A stretch of DNA of 64,000 nucleotides from an uncultured Bacteroidota bacterium (GTDB taxonomy: Bacteria > Bacteroidota > Bacteroidia > Flavobacteriales > Flavobacteriaceae), in the NCBI GenBank assembly GCA_902618245.1, contig CACMZR010000001.1:1-64000 (forward strand). The letters are read 5' to 3'. The position numbers and the translations under genes are program-made. Positions 63,101 to 64,000 of this stretch are shown one piece after another (within the stretch, counting starts at the first letter, position 1; each line of letters starts with the position of its first letter). Below the pieces are notes generated by a model. It saw nothing but the letters and a program-made list of their open reading frames with translations. It was not told the DNA's origin and searched no databases.

Positions 63101-64000
63101 ATGTAGTTGACGGTACAAATCTTAAATATGATTCTGATTATAATGCAAAAGAATTTAAATTTATTTTAAAGGATAGTGAAAATGAAGTTGAGTATTCGGT
63201 ATTAATTATAATACAGAAAACTCATCCTGAGATAAAAATTGATTATCTTAAAGTAGATGAAAATGCACCAGTTGGAACTGTTGTAGCTAAAGTAAAATTT
63301 AAAGATCCACTTAATCCATCTGGAACAATTCCCTTTAAATTTGTTAGCACCGACGGCTATCTTGAATTTAATGGTGAAGAAATAGTAACAACAAGAGAAT
63401 TAGATTATGAAACCCTGACGGAGCATTGTTTTAATATTGAGGCTGTTGGCTCCCCAAAACAGTCAAATAATCCAGTATCGATGGATGTTAGTGGTACTAT
63501 AACATTAGAAAATTCATCTGATGAAAGATATATTACTACTCTAGATGAGTGCTTCCAAGTTATAGACTTACCTAATCAAAAATCTGAAAGAAAATTCTTT
63601 ATCTCGATTTTTGGTCTTCCAAATAATTCGAGTTCTTCAAAAGTTGATCATAGAAGATATTATAATCCGCATAACAAAAATGTTGGTAAATGGAAAGTAA
63701 AAAAGAGAATTAAGGGTGGTGCTGACGCTGATAAATTTACAATCAGAACTGCATCAAAAGGCGAACAAAAAAACAGTCAGTATAACGAAGAGGAGACAGA
63801 AGATTACTTAGAATTTATAAAAACACCTGTATTTAGCCCTCCTGGAGATGCAAACCAAGATAACATTTACGAAGTGGAGGTTGAATACATTAATACTGCA
63901 GACGGAGAACCTGAAGTACCGATCGGAGTAACCCAAACTAATATTCAGGTGCCTGAAGGTGGTAAAAAAGCAATAGAATTACAAGCAAGACCAGCCCTGC
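57145..64000 (+). CDS. giant secreted multidomain surface protein (LamG, Ig-like, cadherin-like), partial
   Basis: One frame is open from 57145 to the right edge (2285 codons, no stop seen), so the protein is incomplete. The start is TTG, either 57145 or 57139, since no ATG precedes the signal peptide (hydrophobic core LVAFAILIPISFFS, cleavage expected near residue 28). Layout by residue: LamG domain 34-262 (WYHVAFTNS, LRLYINGSLD, GKIGDVRFWD); Ig-like or SwmB-like modules 267-1080; second LamG 1083-1332 (NQWHNVAVTFKA, YYIDGNLVY); five more modules to about 1920, each with ATFSEPM- and VSGTDLAGN-like strands; cadherin-like region about 1933-2100 ending ELDYETLTEHCF. Probably an adhesin or matrix protein; the C-terminus, where a type IX sorting domain might be, is outside the window. 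Confidence 0.85.
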   Translation, partial: MELIKIKKIKLLLRLVAFAILIPISFFSQTATYSSTLDFNGTSTFVEIPSSNDLKFDSDKFTLEAWIKIENPPPSGSSSGNNTAANRDYIFSKKNDWSFYIINVNGTSYLEGRFRRDWYGNWPQVRSSTPLSSNTWYHVAFTNSKANGRLRLYINGSLDNSANWTSGGRGLTSTTNQIAIGSSIWDGSNNPSNFFDGKIGDVRFWDSERTQSEINSNKNSILNTNSNLKLYYKLNDGQGTTINDSSGNSITGTVRGSYQWPNTDTTTPTVVLSQSDTNNLLANSDVVTFTANFSETMSPSPTITIKENDQPVTFYISDYSSNQIGINVQNRRFDQLTRNSNSIVGYTFEVVSSGVTYTLTSLNNQSQSWVYFSTTPEFTPGASGSNGNLDVLLKGKTLINNAYMTPISGTNSYTYSYTTSTVLNSISATVSGQDLSGNGYSGTESITLSVDNVNPLVYGFSSTEQDYITTSSGTVTYTVRFSEDMESSPQLNIVGISSLNYSQVVPLTYVSTNNSNGDSTWTYGWSPPASITSGTVSISITGNDLAGNPYNAQIENVTALKHKRLHIDNVQPTVSLFSTVSGTTVAQSNNVTITAQFSEPMTKSPTISISGQISNATMSLVSTNTLIRREAQLSLSDYGYNMIAVGSNDWDDILGANVRSGDLLNYYLEIDGVDYQVSEIKLGSKTASDFWWYFATTPEYTPGYSAGETTYFVIKSPNYQTELSNWQYSWTVSSTSSSPTITVSGTDLASNSISGTVSLSYSLDNQKPYIISTTISNSLSPGLISATETNTITVVFNEAIDANSFTASDVTITPSGIFTITEDVSVDNITFSGFISANGVYSGIVTLTISENALVDLAGNSNLASSTTFQFDNVSPTVTLISSDSDNILSPSSNVTITATFSESMSATPTISLTGLGANISMSAGSDNKIWKYNFNTSSSTSSITATVSGTDLYGNPYSGTESLTLTIDNSAYQISGATINQKNSVISITFDEEVFTEILNGLATNTLTTSDFLLSISGGSGISLTSANPSSISKIGSSTYNLDVSFSGYAIGTETLTISIAENNIYDRAGNSTALSKSISLNSNLLFDYDISNTNSYNGQATSNNNKTVNDLSGNGNHGEITNTDNVYYDTNQNAMFFNGITQRAGGIAISNLNYVSGGSDKIEELTIFARIKVDSRSTTDRANNDERILLSFDRSAVFRFSIGSDQNTSAKGKLAFHFTNSDATFDTHAVNTSDLRDNQWHNVAVTFKANQSGGLKYYIDGNLVYTHSGTFAPISNGSDNETPRFGYVGTGSEATSFKGSASPLNLFFGHIQSIKYYNKVLESSQLNGLDTNAPTVTLSDNISSNYINGTETLRIISTFNEAMSSSPKISISGQVSNLTMTSSTTSVWYYDWNVPDSFNGVVTATVTGTDLAGNSYSGTDSITYIVDNILPTVSLADTNSGNIITNSNQVTITATFSEPMTVTPTISIANVITNAVMSPTSSASVWTYPWVVSTTYNGIVTSTVSGTDLARNSYSGGDSLSFNLDTKAPEIVSLSINNLNNELVLNFSEQSTLHDKSSNSFTVTNTSDYFNIGVTSGTATITVNSMTYNADTNNTKYVFGINVNGIPDGFEVITITPKTNKVKDAIGNYALTSQSSNTINLNNTLPVISSLEINEANTQAVITFSEPVYNNVSGSGALQASDFQLSLSSGSATLSSTIPISVTSSGTLSYILGLSFQGLASGQEILTISPVSNSIFDSKGGQINLSSSQSNTITLNDKASPEITGVSIGGSNEFIDIQFSEGVYGNASSNAPISASSLGVSQIAGGIVPLRISQITNTSGGQLTGGENIIRATLTQSLDISNTLVGVIQVNNPVSMDVSGTNTFNSLSGPNGDQVFQVLIKNTNIYDISANQVSPTQRLNYISPNTTNLVIPTSPNIFRLGALVKVNPPPILITRVIRFKEKPENGKLVGEVNAFDPQGESFTFLNQSDLFDGSLQIDEQGKIYVVDGTNLKYDSDYNAKEFKFILKDSENEVEYSVLIIIQKTHPEIKIDYLKVDENAPVGTVVAKVKFKDPLNPSGTIPFKFVSTDGYLEFNGEEIVTTRELDYETLTEHCFNIEAVGSPKQSNNPVSMDVSGTITLENSSDERYITTLDECFQVIDLPNQKSERKFFISIFGLPNNSSSSKVDHRRYYNPHNKNVGKWKVKKRIKGGADADKFTIRTASKGEQKNSQYNEEETEDYLEFIKTPVFSPPGDANQDNIYEVEVEYINTADGEPEVPIGVTQTNIQVPEGGKKAIELQARPAL
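62700..62733 (+). repeat. exact 34-base direct repeat, copy 1
   Basis: Identical over 34 bases to 63465-63498 and in the same frame; encodes NNPVSMDVSGT within the last SwmB-like module of the giant protein. The flanks differ. Confidence 0.9.
63465..63498 (+). repeat. exact 34-base direct repeat, copy 2
   Basis: Second copy, 765 bases downstream (an exact multiple of three), encoding the same NNPVSMDVSGT but sitting at the end of the cadherin-like region. Confidence 0.9.

Overview
The window is about two-thirds A+T, densely packed with genes and free of transposases, phage genes and CRISPR. Everything recognisable points to a marine-type member of Bacteroidota, class Flavobacteriia. The main pointers are: a 632-residue PurF-type amidotransferase; a DNA polymerase III alpha subunit carrying its own N-terminal proofreading exonuclease; the gene order fabF-rnc-small protein-pyk; a MoaC-MoaB fusion; a four-gene ligase-associated repair cluster; carotenoid genes; TAnnTTTG-type -7 promoter boxes; and several TTG/GTG starts. 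No rRNA or ribosomal-protein gene is present, so I do not name a genus.

Layout. 1-9998 is housekeeping: the tail of an SH3-domain (BatE-like) protein, cvpA, pheS, a four-helix membrane protein, a lipoprotein-type isoaspartyl peptidase/asparaginase, dinB, then a leftward block acpP-fabF-rnc-IPExxxVDY-pyk, then purN and rnhA. 10077-13582 holds a PfkB kinase, the purine amidotransferase and a Mn-type superoxide dismutase. 13679-19589 encodes a large AddA/AddB-like helicase-nuclease pair, followed by an EF-hand membrane protein. 20602-27241 is the carotenoid area: a CrtI-like desaturase leftward, a ThuA-like protein and a voltage-gated-type potassium channel leftward, then a rightward operon crtA-crtD-cruF plus a small lipoprotein. 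Between the channel and crtA lies a 335-base spacer with a perfect 12-bp inverted repeat and AACGTT palindromes.

27238-32617 has small conserved genes (DUF2383-like, YeeZ-like, CBS pair, histone-deacetylase family, a short metG, an ACT-like protein). 32614-41617 is a leftward DNA repair block: exonuclease, ATP-dependent ligase, Lhr-type helicase and PdeM phosphoesterase, all touching or overlapping, then mfd 45 bases downstream. dnaE and trxA follow rightward, then tRNA-Asp with a clear intrinsic terminator.

Immediately after the tRNA, 46758-56732 is a self-contained molybdenum hydroxylase module: a two-subunit IorAB-like enzyme with a Tat signal, its cofactor genes moeA, moaD, moeB, moaE, moaCB and moaA plus a TauE/SafE permease, and a convergent pair for cofactor maturation (MocA-like cytidylyltransferase and XdhC). 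The last 6.9 kb is one giant secreted protein gene (two LamG domains, about eleven Ig-like or SwmB-like modules, a cadherin-like region). It starts at TTG and runs off the right edge.

Nothing here is certainly a new system. The items I would look at first are two candidate small RNAs (about 23760-23850 and 56880-56971), the giant surface protein with its duplicated inserted domain and an exact 34-base internal repeat, the CrtA-CrtD-CruF branch, and the coupling of mfd to the ligase-associated repair cluster.
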